DNA of 64,000 nt from Armigeres subalbatus (taxonomy: Eukaryota > Arthropoda > Insecta > Diptera > Culicidae): positions 105,598,988 through 105,662,987 of the forward strand of contig NC_085140.1 in NCBI RefSeq assembly GCF_024139115.2. The letters are read 5' to 3'. A program made the position numbers and the translations under genes. This document shows, piece after piece, positions 12,501-21,165 of the stretch; position 1 is the stretch's first letter, and each line of letters starts with the position of its first letter. The notes beneath the pieces are model-generated. The model was given only the letters and a program-made list of their open reading frames with translations. It ran no database searches and was not told where the DNA came from.

Positions 12501-15500
12501 AGCGGTATCCTGCTCAACTAAAACTAAAGCTGTTGAATGATGACATCAACCAATCTTTATCTTCTAAATACCTTGGGGTCGTGTTTGATTCCAAATGTAC
12601 CTGGAAACTCCACATTGAGTATTTGATACAAAAATGCCGGAAAAGGATCCATTTTCTACGTTCTATCTCCGGAACATGGTGGGGTGCTCACCCGGAAGAC
12701 CTCATCAAACTCTATAGAACGACTATTCTCTCCGTTTTAGAGTATGGCTCCTTCTGCTTCCTCTCAGCAGCTGATTGCCACCTGATCAAATTGGAACGAA
12801 TTCAGTATCGTTGTTTGCGTATTGCCCTTGGCTGCATGCATTCAACGCATAACATGAGCCTGGAGGTGCTTGCTGGAGTCACTCCTTTAAAAGCACCGTT
12901 ACTGGGAGCTCTCACTTAGAATACTCATCAAATGTGGAACAAGTAACACACTTGTTCTAGATAACTTCGATAATATGCTTGAACTAACTTGTCGTTCAAG
13001 ATTCCTTAGAGTCTATCTCAACTACATTTCTTCAGATCTTTGTCTTCCGTGTTATAATCCACCTCGAGTTCACTTCACCAACGACAGTTCCTCAATTGAA
13101 TACGATCTGTCCATGAAATACGCTATTCAAGGAATACCAGATCATCTTCGACAAATATCTATTCCCTCACTTTTTTCTGAAAAATATGAACATGTCAATT
13201 GCAACAACAGATATTTCACTGATGGTTCTCGCATCAACGGATCCACTGGCTTCGGTGTTTTCAATGTAACTTCAACCACCTTCCAAAAACTTCAGGAACC
13301 GTGTTCGGTTTATGTTGCTGAGCTGGCAGCAATTAACTTCGCTTTGGGGATAATTTCCAATCAGCCCGTAGACCATTATTTCATCTTCTCGGATAGTCTT
13401 AGTTCTATCGAGGCACTCCGGTCGATGAAACCTGTTAAGCACGCATCTTACTTTCTTTCAAACATAAGAGAGCAGATGCGTGTTTTGGTCGAAAGATCAT
13501 TCAAGATTACCTTTGTTTGGGTCCCATCTCACTGCTCAATCTACGGCAATGAGAAGGCAGACTCGCTGGCAAAGGTGGGCGCACAGGAAGGTGAGGTTTA
13601 TGATAGACAATTCTCGAGTAACGAGTTTTTCCCATTAGTCCGTCAGAGTACTCTTCAAAGTTGGCAAAGAAATTGGACACACAACGAACTTGGACGGTGG
13701 CTATTTTCCATAGTTCCAAAAGTTTCTGGGCGAGCGTGGTTCAGAGGTGAGGACTTAAGTCGAGGCTTCATTCGCGTGATGTCGAGACTTATGTCTAATC
13801 ACTATTCACTAAACGCACATCTGTACAGAATAAACCTTGTCGATAGCAACTTATGTAGGTGCGGAGCCGGTTATGATGACATCGATCACGTAGTTTGGTC
13901 CTGCTCGGAAAATGACGCCTCCAGAGAGCAATTATTGGATACCCTTGTGGCCCGAGGTAAACAACCCTTCAGGGAAGTTCGAGGTGTTTTGGGAGATCGT
14001 GATGTTGTCTATATGCAGGCCATTTATAGTTTTCTTTGTGCTTCTGACATCAAAACTTAATATTTTGTTTTTTTCTTCTTTCTTCAAAGTTTTTTTGTTT
14101 AGTCTCTGCCTTTTTGTTCCGTAGAGCTCCATAGCTCTTGCCATCCGGAAGATGCTCCCAGTCGAACCATTCCTCGAGCATGACGACACGCCACATCGTC
14201 ACTGACGCCAAATGCCCGGATGAGAAGCTGACATTTCCTTATCCCAAATCCTAAGCCCCGTCCATCCTTAAACATTGTAAACTAACCTCGAGTCACCACG
14301 AGTACGCTGGCTCCTTCCCCTCTCTGATTAACTGTATAATAAAATGATATTGATTGTATATATCACAAAGAACCATGGCTCCGTAAAGTGTTATACACGC
14401 CTGAGCCTACCAAATAAACGAACTTGGAAAAAAAAATCAACGGACCAGCCAATTTTATAACACATTTTGTTACATTATTTTTCTGAAATAAATAACTTCC
14501 CTTGTTATAATTTTGTTATGCATTCTTGATCGGGAATAACAACGTCACGTTGAATTAAAACCAATAACATCCCCATCTAATACATGATGATAAGTGGAAA
14601 ATGATACACATTATACATTATACACATTTATACAAGAGACAATCTTCTGATTCTCCATGATCGTCATCGGAATGTAATGTATAGGAATGTATAGGAAGTC
14701 GCGTTGGCGAAATAATTAATTATACGACACTGAATCAAAGATACCAAAACCAACATATTTCACTCAAACATGCACTCGAAGCGACACGTGTTACAAGAGC
14801 ACGATCTAACAAGTATTAATTTTTCAGTTCTCGTCCCGAGAACTAATCAAAATCATACAATGCTCACCCTGGCTACTGAATATTCACTGTGAATTGGCTA
14901 AAGAACTGCCCATGAAATAAAGAAGGAGAAATCTCTGGGAAATGTAATAAGCTAAATTTTTTTCAGAAACATGTTTTTAAACTTGTCGTATATTTAGTAT
15001 TTTTCATGTACACAGAATTATAGATTTTTAAATTTTGCCCATTCGACTTTTTGTCCCTTCGACCTTTTGTCCCGTCGACGTTTTGTCCCCTCAACCTTTT
15101 GTCCCTTCGACCTTTTGTCCCATCGACCTTTTGTCCCATCGACATTTTGTCTCTTCGACCTTTTGTCCGTTGACCTTTTGTCCTTCGACCTTTTGTCTTT
15201 CGACATTCTGTCCCAAAGCCCTTGATTGATTTAGCCATTGAAAGGCATTTAGTTACAATGGAAGTAGATTGTGGGTCTGCAGTATTGGTAATAAATAAAG
15301 AACAGTATTTGAATCAGTTTGTTATCAATTAATTGTAGTACATGGTGCTAAACTGAAAATCGAGGGTGAAGTTTTAGTAAGTGCTAATTACCAAGGAAGG
15401 GAAGCTAACCTCAAGCTATTAGTATTGCGTTGCGACAACAATTTTATTCCTCTGGTGGCTTGGTCGCACTCGGATGGATTTTTTTCCCAACTTGGAGGAA

Positions 15501-18500
15501 ATATTTTTCAAAATTATCCATGATAAATAAAGTGACGGAGCATGATAATGCCAAACTAATTTGTGACATTAAGATATGGTAATGTTTTTAAAAAAGATTT
15601 TTCTTCACCCATTGCTAATAAGAAGAAAAAAAGAAAAGAAGAAAAAGTAAACTGGGAAAAATGTAAATTTTTTGTTGAAGAGTTAAATTTGTTGGGTCAT
15701 GTTATCGATGAAGGTGGTCTGAGGCTATGTTTAGGCAAAATTTAAACAATCCAAAATGGAAAAATACCAGAGAACGTTACAGAACTAAAATCTTTCTTAG
15801 GGTTGCACAATGGTCGGATTCGTCAAATTTCACGACATAAATCGATAACACGAAAACTATCAGTGCTCAGTTTTGACGTATTCAGATGAAATGATCTACA
15901 AGAAATGATATATTTTTGATGTTAGTTGCCATTAGGGTGGCCCTTTTGTATTTTTTTTTTTTAACTTTTTGAGTTAGGAGATCATATTATTCTACAAAGT
16001 TATAGAGAATTTAATTCTAAGCATTTTTGCTTAATAAACACTTTTTTTAATCTCATATAGGTAATGTTTTATGACAAAATTACTAAATTTAGATAGGGTG
16101 GCCCCGAAAAAAATAGTTTTTAGCTTCCACTTTCACCAATTCGGAATATTTTCAAAAACTGTCTAAGCATCACTTCACGGTCTTTGGAAAGGGCATCTTT
16201 TGGTTACATAAGATGGTTGATAGCTTCATTTTCAAGCATATTATAAGCGTTTTTTCATGAAAAAGTGATATTGAGCGGGCTTGGTAGTCATATGGCTACT
16301 GCTTCTGCCTCATACGCATTGTATTTTTCTCTATATTTCTCATGTTCTAGCAATTGCTAGAACTGGAAATGGACGTCCATGCCGTTTCCATTACTATTTC
16401 TATACCTTCAACTTGAGTATTCTAACAGTAATCTGCTAGAATTGGAAGTGAACTGAAAAGCTCGTTTCCTACATCCAATTATAAATTCCATCAGTTGCCT
16501 TCTCCTATCTATCACATTAGCAGCTCGTTAACCAAGACGGACCTCTGCCTCTCGAACCTAACCCAAAAATTCCAACAAATTCCGCATGAGCTCGTGGCAA
16601 GTGCAGAGGTATATTCGGCTTGCAGTGGGCGAGTGATTGCATCATCATTTCATCCTCCTTCTTCCCTACATTGACTTGCATTCTGACGTGGCAGGCGCCG
16701 GTATGACCTAACAAATGAGATCACCAGTACTTGTACATTGAAGATGTGTGCTAGTCCCAAGCAAACATCTGTTGGTTCCCTGTGCAACACAGCAAAAAAT
16801 AATTAAATTTAAACGACATGTAATGTGTCGCCAATCTATTTTTACATTGATTGGATTAGGTATTTTATTGAAATCTACATTTAAATCAATGCACATAATT
16901 AGAGCACGAATAAGCATTAGTTATTACATTAAATTTCACTCGAATTTCACCCAAAGTGCATGACACTTTCTTTGCTATAAAATTCAATACAAATGTATGT
17001 GGAAGTAAATTATTAAACCTGTGTTTTTCAATCGACGTGTAAAATTATAGCAACACAGTTTGAAAAAAGAAATATAAGAACAGCTGATATTGTCATAATG
17101 GAGTAGCAACTACGAGCAGTCAATCAAGCTCAAGCTCGAAAAAGTGATATTTTTCTGAGCATTCTACTGCAGCTAGTAGCAAATATTAGCAAAAATTTCA
17201 ATCGTATTCTGAAAGTATTCATTTAGGTCCATCGAATCCATGATATTTCATTTGTCCATCTTTGGCCACTTTTGTTTGATGATAATATTAGTTTTGTATG
17301 ATAAATAAGGAATTTCATGTAAACACACACGAATGTCACCTTCTGAAGTCTTTTGGAGCTTTTCAGAACGCGTGTTTTGCTATAAGAATATCATCTGTAC
17401 TTCTTCCATTGTTGAGTTATATTAATTTATTTGAAAAAACATGTTTTAGTAAAATTGGTAAAAATTGAGATAAAAAATAACATATCTCCAATTTTTTACA
17501 TAATAAGGAATATGAATTTCTCTTTTAAATGCCGTGCAAACATATTTTTTTGGTCTGCCCTAACCGGAGATATCAACTTATGAAAAAAATGTAATTTTGA
17601 CAGAAAAACAATTATAACTTTTGATCGGAAAAAGAAATTGAGCATATTTACCAATCACAAGTTGCATTTTTTTTTAGCTCTAAAAGTCACCTGAAGACGA
17701 TTCTTTCGAGAAATCTAAAACAAAATAAGTAGATCAAAAATACTGTTTTTTTTAGGTACACCCTAATCCAATTAAGTAAAATTGCTCTAAATCAGCCAAC
17801 TTAAGAGCTACAGAAAAAGTTTTTTTTAGCAAAATTGATTGGAATAAGCTACGCTAAAACTTTGTAGAATATAACATATAGGAATGGTGTACCAATTTTC
17901 ACCATACATAAGAACAACTATTTAAAAAAAATAAGTAAAAGGCATGTGAGTGGACTTTATATATCAAGTGAAAGGTTTTACTTGCTGCTCCTTAGAACAG
18001 CTGTGAAAACCACAATAAAATTTGTTATTATCCTCAAAATTGATTAATCCATAATAGGAACGCATGCACCAGTTGTGGCACTATTCTTAATTTTGGTTCC
18101 TTATTTGGCAAATCCCATTGTTTTCTTATGGGACTGGCCAAATTGGGACCACTAGTGCGACAACTGGTGCAAAGGACGTCAAAAATTAAGCAAAATCAAT
18201 TTTTACAATTATGCTTTGCTTGTTTTGGAGGAAATCAAAGGTGTTATCGTATCATATCAATATGCTTTATCCATATGAACTTGGTTTGCGGAGATTTGAT
18301 TGGCCATTTGGCACTAGTGCGACAACTGGTGCTATAGCCACAACTGGTACATCTAGCCTACCAGTATACATCTACATGTGAAAAAATAAAGAGTTGTCCA
18401 AATGAAGGTAAAAATAAGAAAACAGCACTAAATAAAAATATTTATCCCATTTGCAAACAATATACATTTGCTTTCATTTCAAAAAGAATTATTTAAGAAC

Positions 18501-20844
18501 AAACATACTTCTCTCTTTGAAACAAATTAATGTAAATCTCTTATAAAAACAACAAGAATATTTTTAATGATCAATCTTACATAAAAGCTTTGTTAAAACA
18601 GAGCTTATGAACTTGTCATAAGACGAGTTTGTACAATCCCATTGAATTCCACCACTTAATTGTATCTTGACAGATACGTATTTCGACCTCAACAGTAAGG
18701 CCGTCTTCAGTGTCTCGTACTTGACTCGACTTGTCGATATCTGTCGTATCTGTCAAGATACAATTAAGTGGTGGAATTCAATGGGATTGTACAAACTCGT
18801 CTTATGACAAGTGAAGACATTCCACTAAAAAGCTCAAAATAATTTTCTTAGCAGAGCTTATGAAGCTTTCGTTCAATCAACAATACTGGATTGTTGAAAT
18901 AATAATATTTCTTGTTACCGCCAAAACAATGTGAAATTCTTTTTAAATTCACATCAAATCTTATTGTTTTTACAATACTTTTTTCTGCGTGTACTGTGAG
19001 ATGACAAATAAAATAGCATCCCTTATATAATTCGGTATTAATAGTTTTCATTTTTATGATTTTATGGGAAAATATGATCTAATTTGTTGACCCTTTTCTC
19101 CACTTGATTGTTCCATTCCATAGAATTCATTTACATTCCGTGATAATTTATTTAACCCTTAAATGCGCAATGTTGTTTCAAAACAACAAACCGAAAATAC
19201 GTTTAATGTTAATGATTTCAATGGTTATTTACGTTAAAAATATTTTCAACAATTTCTAAAAAATCGCCTTGCACCTTTAAGGGTTAAATTATTTGCTTTC
19301 AATGGACGATAAAATATGAAATCGCAGAATATTTGAACGCTCAGTCAAAGTATTAATCCACAAATGAAAATAAAAACTGCATTGTATTCTATTCAGAGTT
19401 TGTCTGGATTTCATTATGTTTTGTTTTTAATATTTATTAATCAGATTAATTAACATAGAAATAATACTGAAAACAATGCAATGTATGAATAGTCCATAAA
19501 TTTCCCAGTACCAAGCCATAAGCTGCTCTATGTTTGTGAAATGAATGCAAGAATTGAAAATAAAATAATCCTCGATTCAATAAATCTTCCTAAATTCATC
19601 AGTCCTAGAATCGATTCACATTTCCAGTTTTCAAATATATAAAACAAAATCGATAATAGAGTCGCTTGTTTAGAAAACTACATACTGTATATGCACTGGG
19701 AATTGCTGTTACGAAGTGTAAGTTCAATAAAGCAAGTTTATCCGTTGATTCGTATAACAGTTGATTCGTATACCCAAGACATAAATTAATTTGATGCCAT
19801 TTTCTTTGGAAGCAGTTTTTTGTTGTTTTAATTGTTTTGTAATTGTAAGATTGAGGCTTTTATAGTTTCTTAAACAAATGATTGAATACCTTTTTGTCAT
19901 ACACGTACTTCAGCATTGTCTCTCTAGGAAAAATGGAGAAAATGGAGGCTACAGTGAACCATCAAATTTCATGTGCAATTGACACCTTAAGATGAGATAT
20001 TTGCAGTTGATTGTTATGAGCATCATATATATAATAGCCCTGTTTGTCTGTCCGGTGACTAGCCAACCAGACGCAGCACGCGGGGAAATTTTCACAAAAA
20101 ATAAAATAATCGACACTTTAATTCTTTTTTACTACCAGATGCAGAAAACAAAACCTGTGACAACCTTAGACAACCACACACAGCATTTGATGAAAAAAAT
20201 CACAGACAACAGACGTTGAAAATTTTGATTTTTTATAAATACTCTTAAAAATTGAAAAAAAAAACACTTGCCACGGGCGCTATTGCGTCCACAAATAAAC
20301 TAGTATGATTTATAATGCTTTTATGATAGCAGCTAAATTAATGGGTCAACCCGTTTGGCACCAAACATTCTATCATGTGTTGTATGCACAAAGGAGTTTG
20401 GTTTCTACACAAATCATACATAAAATATGTTCACTTACCGATTCATCAGTTTCATCGTGCCGATAATTAAGCTGTGCCCTCTCGCGTGGGGTCAGGGACA
20501 TCAGCTCATGTTTGCAATCCTGAACGCAAACGGACCAAGACAAAATGTTTGGATGGTTGTCGGGGCTAATCGCACTCGGGATCTGCCAATGGCGAAACAA
20601 AACAAAAGATTAGCAATTTCGACGGTACAACAAAGACCCATTGTCGGTCACGCACCGAGCAGTTTCCACCATCTTCCGAGTCAAGATGAATCTTCGTGAT
20701 GCAAAATGTTGCCTCCTGATTGTACTTTGCTTTGCATATCTCGTAGTTATCATATTTGTAAATTGGTGGATCGAACGTTTTCTCTGCTAGGGCAGCAACA
20801 CTTATTAGGAGTGCGAGTTTGGACACGAGAACTACACAATCCAT
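1749..20844 (-). CDS. Gene B: NRF-6-like membrane acyltransferase (acyltransferase-3 family), complete, seven coding exons
   Basis: Exons in coding order are 20656-20844, 20439-20582, 3454-3586, 3291-3392, 2501-3224, 2284-2434 and 1749-2213. They sum to 1908 nt (635 aa plus stop), all introns are GT-AG and all phases agree. Start is the ATG at 20844; a GTG codon in frame just before it was not used. Residues 1-20 look like a signal peptide. Residues about 30-155 form the NRF domain with six cysteines, and about 150-630 form a multipass acyltransferase-3 domain. Founding members (C. elegans NRF-6/NDG-4) act in drug and lipid transport across epithelia; the acyl substrate is unknown and enzymatic activity is inferred from family. 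The paralogue, gene A, lies upstream. Intron 2 is 16.9 kb and full of transposons. Confidence 0.88.
3587..3661. other. Start of the giant intron 2 of gene B (3587-20438)
   Basis: The acceptor for exon 3 is a minus-strand TTTCTTTCATAG at about 3587. The intron is made of the mobile elements and unrecognised DNA listed separately. Confidence 0.7.
3662..3923 (+). mobile_element. Foldback element family F, copy 1
   Basis: A long inverted repeat pairs about 3702-3795 (CTTGTCATAAGACG...AAGGCCGTCTT) with about 3826-3920. A one-sided extension, ATAAGAAAATTATTTTGAG, precedes the left arm. The flanks repeat AGTTCGA(G/C)GAT at 3651-3661 and 3924-3934, an 11-bp target duplication with one mismatch. The family has two more copies (18612-18851, 48861-49130) and a remnant near 52716. 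Confidence 0.8.
3935..4579. other. AT-rich intronic DNA without a recognised feature
   Basis: Variants of the word AAATTCT(A/T)C recur between about 4130 and 4270, suggesting a degenerate short repeat. Nothing coding is seen. Confidence 0.4.
4580..4957. mobile_element. MITE-like element rich in CCCAAATTTGGG words
   Basis: Both halves contain inverted words such as ACCCAAATTTGGGT and the internal TTAAAGGCAAACTAC, which recur in the element at 63139-63487. Ends are approximate (from ACACGGACAGAT to TTTTCAGTGTA), and no target duplication was identified. Confidence 0.5.
4958..5600. other. AT-rich intronic DNA, no gene seen
   Basis: Short open frames (for example 5034-5291) lack recognisable motifs. 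A segment near 5160-5290 resembles one near 31080-31200 in wording and may be a dispersed repeat. Confidence 0.35.
5630..6230 (+). mobile_element. Possible 5' LTR and primer-binding region of a Ty3/gypsy element
   Basis: The stretch has a promoter-like CTCTATAAATGAAG near 5803, then AGACAGAGCTCAGAAACAG, and ends near AAAGTGGCGACGAGAC at 6217, which resembles the primer-binding leader of many insect gypsy elements. Gypsy gag-pol pieces follow at 6660. No second LTR copy was found, so the boundaries are guesses. Confidence 0.35.
6231..6659. other. Leader-like region before the gypsy gag remnant
   Basis: No open frame of note. It probably belongs to the decayed gypsy element, with most of gag deleted. 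Confidence 0.3.
6660..6816 (+). pseudogene. Ty3/gypsy gag-pol remnant, left part (interrupted)
   Basis: An acidic frame with DLGSDDEDDNNESGEFSCML runs up to the 8-bp target duplication at 6809-6816. The same frame resumes at 15221 after the foldback element and leads into a retropepsin-like segment, so the two parts were one gene before the insertion. Confidence 0.65.
6826..6940 (+). repeat. Left terminal array of element G3 (about eight 14-15-bp units)
   Basis: The units read GACAAAAGGTCGAAA with small changes in the joint (AAA, AGG, TGG, AGGG, CGGG). The same array appears inverted at 15040-15213. Confidence 0.9.
6941..7364. other. Interior of element G3, left of the LINE fragment
   Basis: No gene is recognised. 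The sequence is AT-rich with scattered short frames. Confidence 0.4.
7365..8130 (-). pseudogene. 3' end of an RTE-like LINE (reverse transcriptase C-terminus)
   Basis: On the minus strand the frame WRRRMNHELAQLYGEPSIQK...GRVRWAGHVAR...PAGTRRRGAQRARWADQV is readable at 7815-7609. This is the typical C-terminal tail of ORF2 in this LINE group. Upstream residues (KHSEYSRDRCIG) are readable to about 8130. It is the same family as 52088-52535. The fragment is 5' truncated and interrupted by the 182-bp hAT MITE at 7819-8000. Confidence 0.75.
7819..8000. mobile_element. 182-bp hAT-type MITE filled with TTAATCGATTA words
   Basis: Terminal inverted repeats are TAGAGATGTCG and CGACATCTCTA. CACACACC flanks it on both sides (7811-7818 and 8001-8008), a perfect 8-bp duplication typical of hAT elements. 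The interior is made of palindromic (T)TAATCGATTA repeats. Confidence 0.88.
9020..10244 (+). pseudogene. ORF1 (gag-like, zinc-knuckle) of the I-clade LINE, one frameshift
   Basis: The start is at 9020 or the nearby ATG at 9026 (METETVEGN). Residues around 190-245 hold CCHC knuckles: CTNCKQLGHTAEFC, CGKCSERHQEEFC and CAYCGLNP...CKNARCTKAH. The protein coats the LINE RNA in related elements. The frame breaks near 9765 at an A5 run: frame one stops at 9820, while the sense continues in another frame (VKRSLVQRSKQSYAEMV) to 10244. The tail is Ser/Lys-rich and acidic (SIDELDSDAADMDD), with a basic KRKQPSSPGSRRKRTK patch. Confidence 0.85.
10390..14060 (+). pseudogene. ORF2 of the I-clade LINE: endonuclease, reverse transcriptase, RNase H; several frameshifts
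   Basis: Translation is readable in six pieces (10390-10665, 10689-11141, 11176-12021, 12024-12521, 12437-12919, 12975-14060). The endonuclease shows QWNCHSLKNKLD, CETWL, LGDMNAHGIGWG and GSDHMPI. The reverse transcriptase shows NSYRPIAMLS, FLDIKGAFDSV (catalytic Asp), GLPQGSCLSPLLYNFYV and QLADDAVV (catalytic Asp pair). RNase H shows TDGS, AELAAI, FSDSLSSIEAL and GNEKADSLAK, which supply the acidic residues. A Cys/His cluster (CRCGAGYDDIDHVVWSC) follows. At least five small indels inactivate it, though all active-site residues are still readable. Confidence 0.88.
15040..15213 (-). repeat. Right terminal array of element G3 (about 12 inverted units)
   Basis: Units read TTCGACCTTTTGTCCC on the plus strand, the reverse complement of the left array. 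The unit count is higher than on the left. Confidence 0.9.
15221..15825 (+). pseudogene. Ty3/gypsy pol remnant, right part: protease and end of reverse transcriptase
   Basis: After the 8-bp duplication the frame continues IERHLVTMEVDCGSAV, where DCGSA is the retropepsin active-site loop. It continues with NYQGREANLKLLVL and DNNFIPLVAW. A deletion then joins to KCKFFVEELNLLGHVIDEGG and PENVTELKSFLGL, the end of a gypsy reverse transcriptase and its connection region. Stops and frameshifts are present. RNase H and integrase are absent. Confidence 0.75.
15826..18598. other. AT-rich intronic DNA, 2.8 kb, probably old repeats
   Basis: The phrases GGGTGGCCC and TTCTACAAAGTT recur, which hints at an old non-autonomous element between about 15940 and 17930. 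At 18070-18350 the words ACTAGTGCGACAACTGGTGC occur twice. No gene or clear element ends were found. Confidence 0.35.
18612..18851 (-). mobile_element. Foldback element family F, copy 2 (opposite orientation)
   Basis: The two hairpin arms are 18612-18710 and about 18740-18812. The one-sided extension lies on the right (TGGAATGTCTTC and AAAATTATTTT when read reversed). CAGAGCTTATGAA is duplicated perfectly at 18599-18611 and 18852-18864 (13 bp). Confidence 0.88.
19156..19283. mobile_element. 128-bp piggyBac-type MITE
   Basis: The ends are CCCTTAAATGCGCAA and TTGCACCTTTAAGGG, flanked by TTAA on both sides (19152-19155, 19284-19287). CCC ends with a TTAA target are typical of piggyBac. Confidence 0.8.
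19288..20438. other. Proximal part of intron 2 of gene B
   Basis: AT-rich. No element was recognised. The donor for exon 2 is GTAAGT at 20438-20433 (minus). Confidence 0.4.
20439..20844 (-). CDS. Gene B, exons 1-2: signal peptide and first four NRF cysteines
   Basis: Exon 1 (20656-20844) encodes MDCVVLVSKLALLISVAALA, a signal peptide, then YEICKAKYNQEATFCITKIHL with two NRF cysteines. The donor is GTGCGT at 20655. Exon 2 (20439-20582) encodes WSVCVQDCKHEL with the next two cysteines and ends with a GTAAGT donor. The 73-bp intron between them is phase 0 and contains an in-frame readthrough that could be mistaken for coding. Spacing and wording match exons 1-2 of gene A, which supports the model. 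Confidence 0.85.
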
Positions 20845-21165
20845 CACGACAACTTAGCACGTGACAACGACACAACTTGAGCACATGAACTGTTTCTGTA
20901 TTCTAAATCTGCTACCGTATACTGTTAATTGCCGAACGTAACGCAACCCGCCTCCAAATCATCGAACCCGAATTGTCGAATTGGATCTATTGTGAACGTT
21001 TTAACTCTTATACTTACGATACACATACAAAGTTAGAATAAAAATCTAGTACTACTTTTCATTCATTCCAGGTCAATTTAAAGAGAAATTCATCTCGTTA
21101 TGATAATTAATTTAAAGCAACGTTATTATGGGATTTTGATTATGTTTGCAAGCAATTTAGATTGG
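20845..21165. promoter_or_regulatory. Upstream region of gene B (presumed promoter), between start codon and satellite
   Basis: Only about 320 bp separate the start codon from the repeat array. No confident TATA box or initiator was found. The inference rests on position. Confidence 0.3.

Larger units (their letters stand above)
8665..14435 (+). mobile_element. Full-length I-clade LINE (MosquI-like), 5.8 kb
   Basis: The element starts TCATTCCGTGCCGATAG and ends with A9 after AATAAACGAACTTGG. ATCAACGGACC is duplicated at 8654-8664 and 14436-14446 (11 bp). It contains ORF1 with zinc knuckles and ORF2 with endonuclease, reverse transcriptase and RNase H, the layout of the I clade. It is not truncated, but each ORF carries frameshifts, so this copy is inactive. 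The perfect duplication suggests a fairly recent insertion. The name MosquI is suggested from clade and host only. Confidence 0.88.
8292..14534. mobile_element. Inverted-repeat DNA element split by the I-clade LINE
   Basis: The ends at 8292-8322 (CCCGATCAGGAATCTATAAC...) and 14504-14534 (reverse complement) match at about 27 of 31 positions. Subtracting the 5.8-kb LINE and one TSD copy leaves a host element of about 0.46 kb. No clear target duplication was found, so the superfamily is open. Confidence 0.65.
6817..15220. mobile_element. Foldback-type element G3, 8.4 kb, with inverted arrays of GACAAAAGGTCGA repeats
   Basis: Left end arrays (about 6826-6940) and right end arrays (about 15040-15213, reverse complement) consist of 14-15-bp tandem units GGGACAAAAGGTCGA. 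CTTGATTG occurs on both sides (6809-6816 and 15221-15228), a perfect 8-bp target duplication, and the gypsy reading frame is continuous across the empty site. The leaders are GAATCTATGA on the left and GGCTTTGGGA on the right (reverse complement), each followed by CA(A/G)AA. No transposase is visible inside. The interior is a LINE fragment, a hAT MITE, another inverted-repeat element and a full-length I-clade LINE. It is presumably non-autonomous. Confidence 0.85.

Noticed and set aside
20566..20655. Continuation of gene B exon 1 past 20656
   Set aside because: The readthrough frame has no family similarity, whereas splicing at GTGCGT joins to exon 2 in phase and gives the expected NRF cysteine spacing.
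20845..20847. Start of gene B one codon earlier
   Set aside because: The codon at 20845-20847 reads GTG on the minus strand. The first ATG is at 20842-20844.
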